Below are positions 41,456 through 50,866 of a stretch of DNA of 64,000 bases, piece after piece (position 1 is the stretch's first letter; every line of letters starts with the position of its first letter). A program made the position numbers and the translations under genes. This DNA comes from Tenacibaculum soleae (GTDB lineage Bacteria > Bacteroidota > Bacteroidia > Flavobacteriales > Flavobacteriaceae), in contig NZ_MAKX01000001.1 of NCBI RefSeq assembly GCF_001693415.1, positions 1,382,047-1,446,046 on the forward strand, read 5' to 3'. Below the pieces are notes generated by a model that was not told the origin of the DNA, ran no database searches, and was given only the letters and a program-made list of their open reading frames with translations.

Positions 41456-42715
41456 ATGAAAAAATCAAACGATTTAAAACAATTACGCGCTTCAAAATTC
41501 GATGCGCAAGTACAAATTAAAGACGATGCAGCTTCAAGAGATGAAGGTAAAAGAGCGTGGTCGGCAGATGAAGAAACACGTTTTGATGCTTTACAAGTAG
41601 AAATCGATTCTTTAGATGCTCAAATAGCAAGAGCCGAGAAGTTCGAAAACTCGCAGGCAGCAAGGTCTGTAGGTGGTGAAAATGTAACAGCTCCTGCAGC
41701 AATTAATGCTCCTAAAAAAGCAAGTTTAATTGTTGGTTTAAGAGCTTTGGCAGCAGGTAACCAGTTAACAGGTGCCGAAAAAGAATTGCACGAAGCAACG
41801 CAAACTCAAATGCGTAGCCAAGGTTTAGAAGCTAAAGAAGGTTTAGTAATGTCGTTGCCAATGCAAAGCAGAGCGCAAACAGTAGATGGTGATGCAGGTG
41901 CAAAAGGTGCTGCTTTAGTAGCAACAACGCCTCAATTAGTTACACCATTACAGCCAACTTTAGCTATTGAAGCTTTAGGTGTAAATGTAATGTCTGGTTT
42001 AACAGGCAATGTAACATTGCCAACATCAGGATCGTTTAGTTTCGATTATGTTGCCGAAAATGCCGATGTGGCTGGTACAGATGTAAATATTGCGGGGCCT
42101 ACATTATCGCCAAAACGTTGTGCAGGTGTTGTTGATATTTCTAAAAAATTATTAGCACAAACATCATTTGATGTTGAAGCATACATTATCGAGCAAATTA
42201 ACATTGCCTATGGTAATGCAGTTTTAAAAAATGCAATTAACGGTCCAGGAGGTGTTGCGCCAAACGGATTGTTAAATGTAATTACAACAAATATAGATAC
42301 TACTGCAGGAGCAGGAACTTATAAAACTGTTGTAGCATTAGAAGGTTTAATTGATGATGCAAATGCAACAAGTACAAGCCGTGGTTATTTGTCTGGAACA
42401 AAATTACGTTCTGCTTTAAAAACTACAAAGATTGATGCTGGTAGTGGTGTTTTTGTAACAGATGGTAAAGAGTTAAATGGTTACGGTTATTTGGCTTCTA
42501 CTTTAATGCCTGTTTTAGATACAAACAAGCATCCATTAATCTTTGGAGATTGGAAACAATTAACGGTAGGTTATTGGAATACGGTAACTATCATGGTCGA
42601 TCCGTACACGCAAGCAGCAAAAGGAAATGTTCGTTTAATTATCGAAGGTTTTTCTGATGTAGCGGTAGCAAACGAAAAAGCATTTGCGGTAAACAAAGTA
42701 ATGACATTGTCGTAG
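41456..42715 (+). CDS. Major capsid protein, HK97 fold
   Basis: A 419-residue protein. An N-terminal charged, coiled-coil delta domain (about 1-100) is presumably removed by the protease. Then comes the HK97 fold (TPQLVTPLQPTLAIEALGVN, GNVTLPTSGSFSFDYVAENA). A C-terminal part with AVLKNAINGPGGVAPNGLLN and FGDWKQLTVGYWNTVTIMVD follows. A terminator-like hairpin follows the gene, as expected for a strongly expressed capsid gene. Confidence 0.93.
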   Translation: MKKSNDLKQLRASKFDAQVQIKDDAASRDEGKRAWSADEETRFDALQVEIDSLDAQIARAEKFENSQAARSVGGENVTAPAAINAPKKASLIVGLRALAAGNQLTGAEKELHEATQTQMRSQGLEAKEGLVMSLPMQSRAQTVDGDAGAKGAALVATTPQLVTPLQPTLAIEALGVNVMSGLTGNVTLPTSGSFSFDYVAENADVAGTDVNIAGPTLSPKRCAGVVDISKKLLAQTSFDVEAYIIEQINIAYGNAVLKNAINGPGGVAPNGLLNVITTNIDTTAGAGTYKTVVALEGLIDDANATSTSRGYLSGTKLRSALKTTKIDAGSGVFVTDGKELNGYGYLASTLMPVLDTNKHPLIFGDWKQLTVGYWNTVTIMVDPYTQAAKGNVRLIIEGFSDVAVANEKAFAVNKVMTLS

Positions 42716-42733
42716 TTTTTTTGATTTATTTTA

Positions 42734-42764
42734 AAAGCCTTGTTGTTATGGCAAGGCTTTGTTT
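42734..42764 (+). terminator. Hairpin after the capsid gene
   Basis: A 9-bp stem AAAGCCTTG (42734-42742) with CAAGGCTTT (42752-42760) and a short T-rich tail. Probably a partial terminator that lowers expression of downstream genes. Confidence 0.7.
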
Positions 42765-42804
42765 AAATAATTAATGGAATAATAAATTTTTAAAAAAAAT
42801 AGTA

Positions 42805-42954
42805 ATGGCAAAATCTAAAACAAAAAAAGTAAAAATACTATTACCGGTGTCTGGTAAGTATTTGTTATCTGATAATGTAGGTGATGTGGTTTCATATCCT
42901 TTAGCGTTAGCAGATGAATTAATAGAAAGTAAATACGCAAAAGAAGTAAAGTAA
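42805..42954 (+). CDS. 49-residue hypothetical head-region protein
   Basis: ATG 42805 to TAA 42952, ending in a TAATG overlap with the connector gene, which supports translation. The sequence KKVKILLPVSGKYLLSDNVG then DVVSYPLALADELIESKYAKE looks like a small beta-hairpin plus helix, like short proteins often found after capsid genes. Function unknown. Confidence 0.65.
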   Translation: MAKSKTKKVKILLPVSGKYLLSDNVGDVVSYPLALADELIESKYAKEVK

Positions 42955-43529
42955 TGGCACGATTTACAGAAATAGCACACACACCAGATCCAATAATAAC
43001 ATTGGCAAAGGCAAAAAAACAATGTAGAATTGAAGCAGATTATACTGATGAAGATGATTTGTTGCAAGATTATATTGATGCATCGGTAGCAATTGCCGAG
43101 AGCAAAATTTATTGTGCTATTCAAGAACGTAAATATGCGGTTACAGGGAAGTCTTTTAGTGATGTGTTGCAGTTTTCTAAACAGAAAATTACAGCAATTG
43201 ATAAAATTGAGTACGTAGATGAAGCGGGAAATACACAAATCTTATCAGATGACTTGTATTCGTTAGATGAAGTTGATGCGTACGAAAATAAAATCTGTTT
43301 TATAAACGAATCAGAATTGCCAACAGTAAAAAAGTTAACACCAAATGCAGTAACATTAACAGTTTTGGTTGGTTATCCTGCAGGTAAAATTCCGAAGGAT
43401 ATAAAAGCAGCTCTTTTAATGTTAGTTACAGATATGTATGAAAAACGAATGAATTTTGTACAGGAAAAACAAACGGCAGTTGATAATTTATTGCACAAGC
43501 ATAGATATTATAAAGTAAATGAAATCTAA
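42954..43529 (+). CDS. Head-tail connector (gp6-like)
   Basis: A 191-residue adaptor that sits under the portal. The helical N-terminus (ITLAKAKKQCRIEADYTDED, DYIDASVAIAESKIYCAI) and the C-terminal KDIKAALLMLVTDMYEKRMN are characteristic of HK97 gp6/SPP1 gp15-type proteins. It overlaps the next gene by 11 bases. Confidence 0.87.
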   Translation: MARFTEIAHTPDPIITLAKAKKQCRIEADYTDEDDLLQDYIDASVAIAESKIYCAIQERKYAVTGKSFSDVLQFSKQKITAIDKIEYVDEAGNTQILSDDLYSLDEVDAYENKICFINESELPTVKKLTPNAVTLTVLVGYPAGKIPKDIKAALLMLVTDMYEKRMNFVQEKQTAVDNLLHKHRYYKVNEI

Positions 43530-43857
43530 ATTTTATCCAGGCGAATTAAAAACGCGCATCAAAATAATTGAAGAAATAACAACATCATCGCCAACAGGTG
43601 AACCGGTAAAAACGGCGCAAATATTTGCAAGTTGTTATGCTAACCAGTTCGATGTTAAAGGATCAGAAGATGAAGATGGTAAAATACGCTTTTTGTTCGA
43701 TGTAGGTTTTGTGGTTCGTTACAACAAAAATTTTATAAAAGGGCAAATAAACGGAATGCAGATTGAAGATACCGATGGTTTTAAGTACAATATTGTATCG
43801 GTAATTTCTAAAATTCCAAAAAGATATTTACAAATAAACGCCATACGTAGTGAGTAA
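43519..43857 (+). CDS. Head-closure/head-tail joining protein
   Basis: A 112-residue, beta-rich protein: YPGELKTRIKIIEEITTSSP, then FDVGFVVRYNKNFIKGQING and KYNIVSVISKIPKRYLQINA. This is the pattern of SPP1 gp16/phage_H_T_join proteins that close the connector. Order in the operon agrees. Confidence 0.82.
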   Translation: MKSKFYPGELKTRIKIIEEITTSSPTGEPVKTAQIFASCYANQFDVKGSEDEDGKIRFLFDVGFVVRYNKNFIKGQINGMQIEDTDGFKYNIVSVISKIPKRYLQINAIRSE

Positions 43858-44320
43858 ATCTTTAGTAGAAATTCAAGGTTTTAAAGAGCTTCAAACAAAG
43901 CTTAAAAAATTGGGTAACGATAAAGATAAGCGTAAAGAAGTTCTTAAAATTTTAGGTAAAGTAGCAAACCCAACAGTAAAGGCGGCAAAGCAATTAGCGC
44001 CAGTTAGTAAGAAAACGCATTTGCAAAAACGCAAGGGGCAAAGGTTTGGTACTTATGTAACACCAGGAACAGGGCGAAAAAGTATTGGAAAAAAAACCAT
44101 GCGGCGTGCTAAAAACCCAACAGTTTATGTAAGTCCGCGCAGCGTAAAGCGTGCCGATGGTTGGTATTTAAGGCAGTTTGTAATAAAGGGAACAAAAAAA
44201 ATAAAATCAAATCCTTTTATCGACAAAGCGTATCAGCAAACAAAAGGTTTAGTTACTTCTGATGCAGAAAAAAAAGTAGCTAGGTATATACAAAAACAAA
44301 TTAATAGGCTATCAAAATGA
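43850..44320 (+). CDS. HK97 gp10-like tail-component protein
   Basis: 156 residues, starting at GTG 43850 inside the preceding gene. Very basic. SKSLVEIQGFKELQTKLKKL and the C-terminal FVIKGTKKIKSNPFIDKAYQ match HK97 gp10 family proteins of the neck/tail junction. It overlaps the next gene by four bases. Confidence 0.85.
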   Translation: MSKSLVEIQGFKELQTKLKKLGNDKDKRKEVLKILGKVANPTVKAAKQLAPVSKKTHLQKRKGQRFGTYVTPGTGRKSIGKKTMRRAKNPTVYVSPRSVKRADGWYLRQFVIKGTKKIKSNPFIDKAYQQTKGLVTSDAEKKVARYIQKQINRLSK

Positions 44321-44676
44321 TGTTTACAGAATTCTCAACACAAGTAAATACAGATTTAAGGTCGGTAACCAATTTAACAGCTTTGTTATCAAAAGGTGTT
44401 GATGGTGTAAGGCCATTAATGGCAGAGGCTGAAGATGGTGATAATTTAGTGGTGTATCGTGTTAAAAACAACGGATTGGCTACAAAAGATTATGCGCAAG
44501 AATGGCAGCTTGTGGTAACATGTTGGGCAACAACATACAATACAGCGGTGCAAATTGCTGATGCAGTAATAATTGGTTTGTTAGAATATAGAAAATACCG
44601 CTTTGTTGGTGGCGAACCGCAATTTAACGAGCAAGGGCAAATTTATACAGAATTAATATTTAACATTTTAAAATAA
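44317..44676 (+). CDS. Tail completion/terminator protein (DUF3168-like)
   Basis: 119 residues, TEFSTQVNTDLRSVTNLTAL, then YAQEWQLVVTCWATTYNTAV and a final GGEPQFNEQGQIYTELIFNI. This resembles DUF3168 tail-terminator proteins, which cap the tail tube. It lies between gp10-like and tube genes, as expected. Confidence 0.78.
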   Translation: MMFTEFSTQVNTDLRSVTNLTALLSKGVDGVRPLMAEAEDGDNLVVYRVKNNGLATKDYAQEWQLVVTCWATTYNTAVQIADAVIIGLLEYRKYRFVGGEPQFNEQGQIYTELIFNILK

Positions 44677-44681
44677 GTAAA

Positions 44682-45095
44682 ATGGCAGCAGGTTTAGATT
44701 ATAAAGGAAACATGCGTATCAAAATAGGTACGAAAACAGTAATGCATGAGGTGGAATGTAGTTTTTCATCAAACACCGAGTTTGAAGAAATTGCAACAAA
44801 AGATATCGAGGGTAAGGAGTTTAGCGCTTCAGATATTACTTGGTCAATGAGTAGTAATGCGGTCGCGTCTAATTCAACAGGAGATGCGCAGGTTGATATT
44901 AAAGAAATGTTAACGTCGCAAATTGGTAAACAATTGGTGCAAATAGAGTTAACAGATGATGTGTCTGGTAATTTAACTATTTCAGGATCTGCATATATCG
45001 AAGGTGTAAATATTACATCAAACAACAAGGAGTATGTAAAGTTCGATTATTCTTTAAAAGGTGTTGGGGTGCCTGTAATTGGTGAAGTAGCTTAA
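44682..45095 (+). CDS. Major tail tube protein (TP901-1 family)
   Basis: A 137-residue, beta-rich protein (GNMRIKIGTKTVMHEVECSF, EIATKDIEGKEFSASDITWS, and GVNITSNNKEYVKFDYSLKG), which fits the TP901-1-type tube fold. Position directly before the tail-assembly chaperone genes confirms it. Confidence 0.88.
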   Translation: MAAGLDYKGNMRIKIGTKTVMHEVECSFSSNTEFEEIATKDIEGKEFSASDITWSMSSNAVASNSTGDAQVDIKEMLTSQIGKQLVQIELTDDVSGNLTISGSAYIEGVNITSNNKEYVKFDYSLKGVGVPVIGEVA

Positions 45096-45097
45096 TT

Positions 45098-45436
45098 ATG
45101 ATTATACAACTTAAAAAACAGAAAATACAACTACTTTTTGGCTACGGTGCATTGCGCATTTTAGCCAAAAAGTACAAGTTAAAAAGATTATCAGATTTAG
45201 ATAAAATCTTTTCAAAACTAAATTTTAAAGAAGGTGAAGAGCCAACGTTAGAGCAGATGGATGTGTTGGTAGATTTAGTAATGGCAGGTGTTTTAAATGC
45301 CGATGCAAAAGCTAATGTATCATCTTCTGAAATTGCGGATCATATATTTTTAAAAAACCCTGATTGTTTACAGGAAATAATGGTTTCTTTTTCTGATTCA
45401 ATGCCAGTTAACGCGGGAAAGTCGAAGAAGGGTTAA
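45098..45436 (+). CDS. Tail assembly chaperone, short form (gpG-like)
   Basis: A 112-residue, helical protein starting MIIQLKKQKIQLLFGYGALR. It sits exactly where lambda gpG lies, between tube and tape measure. Near its end, codons 107-108 read GGA AAG preceded by G, the slip heptamer GGGAAAG (45415-45421). Most ribosomes should make this short product and a minority the extended one. Confidence 0.85.
   Translation: MIIQLKKQKIQLLFGYGALRILAKKYKLKRLSDLDKIFSKLNFKEGEEPTLEQMDVLVDLVMAGVLNADAKANVSSSEIADHIFLKNPDCLQEIMVSFSDSMPVNAGKSKKG
45415..45421 (+). promoter_or_regulatory. Programmed -1 frameshift site GGGAAAG
   Basis: The heptamer stands in the required phase (G GGA AAG) and is identical to the slip site of lambda G/GT. 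The -1 frame is open from 45412 through 45792, and the zero frame ends 13 bases after the slip. Confidence 0.88.
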
Positions 45437-45792
45437 AAAAACCTGCGTTTAGTCCTACGTTTGACGATTTAGAGCAGGTTGCATTGGGTGAAATGGGTTT
45501 GGCTGTAAATTATTTTTACAGTTTAACACCGCGCCAATTTGCAAATTTAACAATCGGATATAATAAAAAACAACAAGAAGCTACAAAGCAAAGTTGGGAG
45601 CAAACGCGCATGATAATGCATACGGTTTTATTACCGTATCAGCAAAAAGGAAAAACATTAAAGGTAACAGATGTATTGCCGTTTCCGTGGGAAAAAGAAA
45701 TACAGCAAGAAGATCAAAAACCAAAAACACGTGCCGAGTTAGAAGCGTATTGGCAGGAAATAGATAATCAGAAAAACAAACCAAAAAAGTGA
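45421..45792 (+). CDS. Frameshift extension of the tail assembly chaperone (gpGT-like T domain)
   Basis: This frame is best read as the -1 continuation of the 45098 gene, giving a 231-residue fusion (108 + 123 residues). It has no need of the internal ATG at 45484, which would remove conserved-looking sequence (EEGLKKPAFSPTFDDLEQVA). The part contains LAVNYFYSLTPRQFANLTIG and ends in a charged helix. In lambda the GT form recruits tube subunits to the tape measure; the same role is inferred here. Confidence 0.82.
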   Translation, partial: VEEGLKKPAFSPTFDDLEQVALGEMGLAVNYFYSLTPRQFANLTIGYNKKQQEATKQSWEQTRMIMHTVLLPYQQKGKTLKVTDVLPFPWEKEIQQEDQKPKTRAELEAYWQEIDNQKNKPKK

Positions 45793-47942
45793 GTTTAGCA
45801 AACGTTAACATAAAATTTACTGCTGATTTAAAGCAGTTTTCTGATAAAATTCAAAACGCAAACCGATCTATTCAAAAAGTTGGTAAGCGCATGCAATCTG
45901 TTGGTAAAGGGTTGTCTGTTGGTTTAACAGCTCCTTTGGTTGCATTTTCTGCGGTGGCTTTAAAAAATTGGGACAAACAAGAAAAAGCAATTGCACAGGT
46001 AGAAAATGGTTTAAAAACAACAGGAGGTTCTGTTGGTTTTGTTTCTGCCGAATTGCAAAAAATGGCATCCGATTTGCAAAACAGTTCATTGTTTGGTGAT
46101 GAAGATATTTTGCAAGGTGTAACAACGCAATTATTGACCTTTACAAACATAGCAGGCGAGCAGTTTAAAAGAACGCAATTGGCAGCTTTAGATTTGTCTG
46201 CAAAATTAGGTACCGATTTAAAAAGCAGCTCTATACAGTTAGGTAAGGCGTTAAACGATCCTGTTGCTAATTTATCAGCGTTAAGTCGTTCAGGTATTCA
46301 GTTTTCTACAGAACAGAAAACGGTAATTAAATCGTTGGTAGAAACCAATCGTTTAGCCGATGCGCAAACTATTATTTTAGATGAGTTGGCAAAACAATAC
46401 GGTGGTTCTGCAGAAGCTGCTGCAAAAGCAGGTTTAGGACCATTTAAACAATTGTCTAATACAATTGGCGATTTAACCGAAGATTTTGGTAAAATAATTG
46501 GCGAGGCATTATTGCCTTTTGTGGCTAGTGTTAAAAATATTGCATCGGGTTTCCAGTCGTTATCACCAGCAACAAAAAAGTTTATAGTAGTACTTGGCGG
46601 TGTTGCTGCGGCAATAGGGCCAATGTTAGTTTTGGCAGGTACTGTTTTGCCTGCAATTGTTACAGGTTTAGGTTTGGTGTTGTCGCCAGTTGGTTTGGTC
46701 GTGGCTGCGTTGGCAGGTATTGGTGTGGTTATTTACAAATATTGGGAGCCAATAAAACAAACCTTAGTTGATATTGCTAACTACTTTGTCGATTTATACA
46801 ACGAAAGCACGGTTTTTCGTGTAGCGGTAGAAGGTGTGGTTTTGGTGTTTAAAAATATGTGGGCGGCTGCAAAGTTTGTGTTTACATCAATAGGTGATTA
46901 TTTATCTGCTTTAGCAACCGATTTTTCTACAAAATTTAAGTTAATCGGTGCTGTAATGAAAGCAGCGTTAACAGGTAATTTTAAAGAAATTCCAAAAATA
47001 TTCGAGCAGTATAAAAACGATACTGCTAATGGTATGTTGTCTTTAGCGAAAGATGTTAAAGATAATTGGGGTAATTTAATGGTTGATGTTACTGATAATG
47101 TAAATACCGCTTTAGATAATATAGGTAAGAGAGGTAAAATTACATTAAGTAAAAATAATGTTGATGTAAGTGGTGTTGTTGATAAAATAAAAGATATTTC
47201 GCCTGTTGTTGTGCCTACAAAATTAGGCGGTGCGACAGGTCGTAAAAAAGCAACAGACTCTTTAGCTGGGCAACGTGGTAAAGATGGTAGAATTACGCAA
47301 AATTTAGATTTAGGGTTGTCTAAAGGAATTTCGGCAGAAGGCGAAGCTTTAGATACTTCTTTAAATAGTGTTCAAGATAAATTAATTGATTTTTCAGGGC
47401 AAACATCAGATATTTTAACAGGTGCTGCAAATAATTTCGCTTCTAATTTTGGCGAAATAATTGGTGGCCTAATGTCTGGTACTGTTTCAATGGGAGATAT
47501 TGCTGGTTTGTTACTGCAAACAATTGGTGATTTAGCAACGCAATTAGGTGAAGCGGCAATTGCAATTGGTATTGGTATGATTGCTATAAAAGCAGCTTTT
47601 TCAAATCCGTTTACTGCAATTGCAGCAGGTGTTGCTTTGGTTGCTGTGGGTGCTATTATTTCCGGTATTGCTTCGCAATTTTCAGGTGGTGGTAACGATG
47701 CTGGTGCATTTGCAAATGGTGGTGTTGTGGGTGGTAACTCGCCAATAGGTGATAAACTTTTTGCGCGTGTAAATAGTGGTGAAATGATTTTAAACACTAG
47801 CCAACAACGTAATTTAAACAACATGATATCGCCAGCAAGTCAAATGTTAGAAGTTGTTTTGGGTGGCCAAATTACTGCCGATGCGGGTAAATTACAGTTT
47901 GTTTTAGATAAATATAATACGAAAAAACAACGACGTAAATAA
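45789..47942 (+). CDS. Tail tape measure protein
   Basis: A 717-residue protein starting at GTG 45789 (overlap of 4 bases). Coiled-coil N-terminus (FSDKIQNANRSIQKVGKRMQ), hydrophobic segments at about 265-320 (VVLGGVAAAIGPMLVLAGTV) and about 590-640, and a C-terminal globular part with FANGGVVGGNSPIGDKLFAR. By the usual 0.15 nm per residue this predicts a tail near 105-110 nm, a medium siphovirus tail. It follows the chaperones as in lambda. Confidence 0.9.
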   Translation: MSLANVNIKFTADLKQFSDKIQNANRSIQKVGKRMQSVGKGLSVGLTAPLVAFSAVALKNWDKQEKAIAQVENGLKTTGGSVGFVSAELQKMASDLQNSSLFGDEDILQGVTTQLLTFTNIAGEQFKRTQLAALDLSAKLGTDLKSSSIQLGKALNDPVANLSALSRSGIQFSTEQKTVIKSLVETNRLADAQTIILDELAKQYGGSAEAAAKAGLGPFKQLSNTIGDLTEDFGKIIGEALLPFVASVKNIASGFQSLSPATKKFIVVLGGVAAAIGPMLVLAGTVLPAIVTGLGLVLSPVGLVVAALAGIGVVIYKYWEPIKQTLVDIANYFVDLYNESTVFRVAVEGVVLVFKNMWAAAKFVFTSIGDYLSALATDFSTKFKLIGAVMKAALTGNFKEIPKIFEQYKNDTANGMLSLAKDVKDNWGNLMVDVTDNVNTALDNIGKRGKITLSKNNVDVSGVVDKIKDISPVVVPTKLGGATGRKKATDSLAGQRGKDGRITQNLDLGLSKGISAEGEALDTSLNSVQDKLIDFSGQTSDILTGAANNFASNFGEIIGGLMSGTVSMGDIAGLLLQTIGDLATQLGEAAIAIGIGMIAIKAAFSNPFTAIAAGVALVAVGAIISGIASQFSGGGNDAGAFANGGVVGGNSPIGDKLFARVNSGEMILNTSQQRNLNNMISPASQMLEVVLGGQITADAGKLQFVLDKYNTKKQRRK

Positions 47943-50227
47943 TGGCAATAACGCAATTAAATATAAAGGTAATTGATACGCACGAAAACAATCGTCCGTT
48001 AATTATAGAAAATACACAGATAGAAGCTCCGCATTTGGTTTATAATGGTCAGGATGATAGATTTGATGTTTTTTTTACCAGCGAGTTGCAGTTTAATTTA
48101 TTGGTAGATAATAAATTGGATGGTCGTTTTTTTCATTTGTTTACAGGTTCAGAAACACGTTACAAAGTTGTTTTAGAAGATGCAGAAAGTAATGAAGTAA
48201 TTTGGGTAGGTTTCTTATTGCCAGAGCAGTTTAGTGAACCATATAAGGGTGCTTCGTTCTTTGTAGAATTTATGGCTACAGATGGTATTGCGCGTTTAAA
48301 AAATAAAGAGTTATCAGCAGATTTTTATAAAGAAATTAAGCCGATACCAACAATATTGGCAGCTTGTTTGTTGCAAACAGGTTTAGAGTTGCCGATTGTA
48401 ATATCGCCAGCGATTAAAAACGAATTTTTGCAGCAATTAAAAACCGATGAAATAGAAATCAATACAGCCTGTTATCAAGATGATGGTAAAAAGATGTCAA
48501 CATACGATATTTTAGAAGCGCTGGTAACTTCAATGGGTTTAAAATTGTTTCAATATGAGCAAAAGTGGTGGTTTGTTGGTATTAATAGATTTGCAGATGG
48601 TGTTTTATTTTTAGAAAATTACAATAAAAATGGTGTTTTAATTGGTAGTTCTGATTACTACAGAAATAGTATTTCGCCAAAATTTTTAGCAGGTTTAAAT
48701 ATCGATTTAAATCCACCAATACAACAAATGGTGGTTGATTGGGAAAAAGAAGAGCGTGATAATTTATTTCCTTTAGAGGTGAGCGAGTTTTATTTTGATG
48801 CGTTTCCTGATCCGTTACCGTATCATTTTACAAAACACTTTGCAGATTCTTTTAATACGTCTGCTACTTTACGTAAAGGTTGGGATTTAAATTTAGGGCA
48901 TATTACACCTGAACAATTTGAGTTTGATTTGTATAACACGCAGCCAACGGCAGAGCCTGATCCTAATTTTTATTTAAGGCCTTCTGATTTTTATTTACGA
49001 ATAGAAGGGCGTGTAAATGATTTTGAAGATATACAGCAAAATTACATCGAGTTAACAGAAGAAGTTTTTGTTGAAAAAGGGCGTGAAGTTACTTTTGAGA
49101 TTGAAGTTGGTATAAGCTCAAAAAATTATTTAGTAGCAAAAGATGAGTTCAAAAATATTTATGAAAATGAAGAAGAAATAGGTAATTTATTTTATTACGA
49201 ATTGTATTACACGAAAGCAAAAGGAGGTGATCGTGAAGTTTATTTGTCTAACATTCCGCGTTTTGGAGTGATGCATGAAGATTATAACTTAAAATTAGAT
49301 TACAGCTCAGAAGATGATTTTGCGGAATATATAAAAGGTAAATTAAAATTAGAAAGAAATAAAGTGAATAAATCGGGTTATTTTGGTTTGCGTTTGTTTC
49401 CTATAGTATCTCAGCGTCAAATTACTTTTTCAGTTCGTTTTCAAAAAATAAATTTTTCTGTAAAAGGAAATTCTAATGAAGAAGTAGTTTTAAAAAGGGC
49501 AATCGATTTTACAACGCAAAATGATGTTGCTGTTTTTCATGGATCTGATGAAATGGCGTTGACAAATCGTAGTTTTTTGGTGAATCCTAAACAGTCATTT
49601 GAGGTAGATTTATCGGAGCCAGAAAGATTGTTAGAAGCGACTATTGTAAATTTTTTAAAAGTGCCATACTTCGAATATCCTAATTTTTCGATACAAGCAT
49701 TAACAGATTTAAATTTAGCAGATTATTTTGAAGAAACATTTTTAAAACCAGGTACCTTTTTTGTTCAAAAGAATGGAGTTGGTGAGTTAATTCCGTTTAA
49801 ATCTTCAGCGATTATTCAGGATGATGGTTTTTTGCTTTTTTGGCAAATTTATTTTGAAGGTGGTATTGTTAATTCTGATTATTATTTACAGGAAGGTGAT
49901 AAATTGTTTGTAAAAATACCTGCAAAAACGGCAGCGGCTAGTTATAATAGTTATTTGTATGATAAGTGGTCGCGTGTTGGTTTTTCTGATAATCAAAAAT
50001 ATCATAAAAATTTAGGGCAAATATACCATGACAGCTTGCATCGTTATAATTTAAAGTTACAGGGTACTGCTAAAAAAATAGTGTTTCCTTTAGATATGGT
50101 GGATTTTAATTTTAAAGAAAGCCGAGTTTTAATGCCAGTAACTATAGATATTAATTTAACAGAGGGTCAAACCGCAGTTGATTTGGTAGAGTTGATAAAT
50201 GAAAATGTAACTGATTATGAAGAATAA
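47942..50227 (+). CDS. Tail-tip/hub structural protein
   Basis: A 761-residue protein immediately after the tape measure. The N-terminus (PHLVYNGQDDRFDVFFTSEL, ETRYKVVLEDAESNEVIWVG) looks like a distal-tail-type beta domain. DILEALVTSMGLKLFQYEQK followed by WWFVGINRFADG (about 180-220) is a pattern common in Bacteroidota phage tail proteins. The rest is beta-rich. I infer a baseplate hub or distal tail function from order and size; specific family not named. Confidence 0.7.
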   Translation: MAITQLNIKVIDTHENNRPLIIENTQIEAPHLVYNGQDDRFDVFFTSELQFNLLVDNKLDGRFFHLFTGSETRYKVVLEDAESNEVIWVGFLLPEQFSEPYKGASFFVEFMATDGIARLKNKELSADFYKEIKPIPTILAACLLQTGLELPIVISPAIKNEFLQQLKTDEIEINTACYQDDGKKMSTYDILEALVTSMGLKLFQYEQKWWFVGINRFADGVLFLENYNKNGVLIGSSDYYRNSISPKFLAGLNIDLNPPIQQMVVDWEKEERDNLFPLEVSEFYFDAFPDPLPYHFTKHFADSFNTSATLRKGWDLNLGHITPEQFEFDLYNTQPTAEPDPNFYLRPSDFYLRIEGRVNDFEDIQQNYIELTEEVFVEKGREVTFEIEVGISSKNYLVAKDEFKNIYENEEEIGNLFYYELYYTKAKGGDREVYLSNIPRFGVMHEDYNLKLDYSSEDDFAEYIKGKLKLERNKVNKSGYFGLRLFPIVSQRQITFSVRFQKINFSVKGNSNEEVVLKRAIDFTTQNDVAVFHGSDEMALTNRSFLVNPKQSFEVDLSEPERLLEATIVNFLKVPYFEYPNFSIQALTDLNLADYFEETFLKPGTFFVQKNGVGELIPFKSSAIIQDDGFLLFWQIYFEGGIVNSDYYLQEGDKLFVKIPAKTAAASYNSYLYDKWSRVGFSDNQKYHKNLGQIYHDSLHRYNLKLQGTAKKIVFPLDMVDFNFKESRVLMPVTIDINLTEGQTAVDLVELINENVTDYEE

Positions 50228-50354
50228 TGTAGCGCATCAATTAATTATAAAAGTTAGGCAGCAGGTAGGTGTTGTTTTGCCGGTGCAAGAAATAAGATTT
50301 GATAGTGAGCAAAAATCATTTGATAGCGAGCAGATAAAGTTTGATAAATTTTAA
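50217..50354 (+). CDS. 45-residue hypothetical tail-region protein
   Basis: ATG 50217 to TAA 50352; overlaps the tail-tip gene by 11 bases and ends five bases before the next ATG. Its end contains an internal repeat, IRFDSEQKSFDSEQIKFDKF. It fills the operon exactly, hence probably real. Function unknown. Confidence 0.5.
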   Translation: MKNNVAHQLIIKVRQQVGVVLPVQEIRFDSEQKSFDSEQIKFDKF

Positions 50355-50359
50355 AAACC

Positions 50360-50857
50360 ATGAAAAAAATAAATTTAGGGAGCGCGGCAAATGCAAATAA
50401 CGGAGATAAAATTCGTATTGGTGGTGCTAAAATAAACGACAATTTTAAAGAAATAATTACGGTTTTGTTTGGTGCTCAAATTTGGGATGGCAATGTTGAT
50501 GAAAATATACAGGCTTTGTTACAAAATTTATTAACAACCGAAAAAGGGTCGTTTGTTGCGGCTTTAAATTCGTTGGTAGGTGGTCGTTTTAGTGGCTTAT
50601 ATAGTGATCTGGTTGGTGTTCCTGATTTTGGTAGTTATGTGAAAATAAAAGATAGGGATTATGTTTTACACAAGCACACAAACAACACCGATCCATCAAA
50701 AAAAGGAATACGCCAAAACAACGATATTGTATATAACGTGCAATGGAGCGCAACAGAAGTTTGGCAAATGGCAATGTGTATAGATGCTACCAAAAGTGCA
50801 GATGATAGGGCGGCATGGAACGTGATAAACCCAATAGAAGGTATACCATTAATTTAA
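50360..50857 (+). CDS. Hypothetical tail/fibre structural protein
   Basis: A 165-residue protein. INLGSAANANNGDKIRIGGA followed by KINDNFKEI is a motif frequent at the start of phage fibre or baseplate-attached proteins. The C-terminal half contains YVLHKHTNNTDPSKKGIRQN. No specific family. Position among tail genes suggests a virion component. Confidence 0.62.
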   Translation: MKKINLGSAANANNGDKIRIGGAKINDNFKEIITVLFGAQIWDGNVDENIQALLQNLLTTEKGSFVAALNSLVGGRFSGLYSDLVGVPDFGSYVKIKDRDYVLHKHTNNTDPSKKGIRQNNDIVYNVQWSATEVWQMAMCIDATKSADDRAAWNVINPIEGIPLI

Positions 50858-50866
50858 AACAAATAT

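Noticed and set aside
45484..45792. Independent gene starting at ATG 45484
   Set aside because: The frame is open upstream through the GGGAAAG slip site and is better explained as the -1 extension of the chaperone gene.
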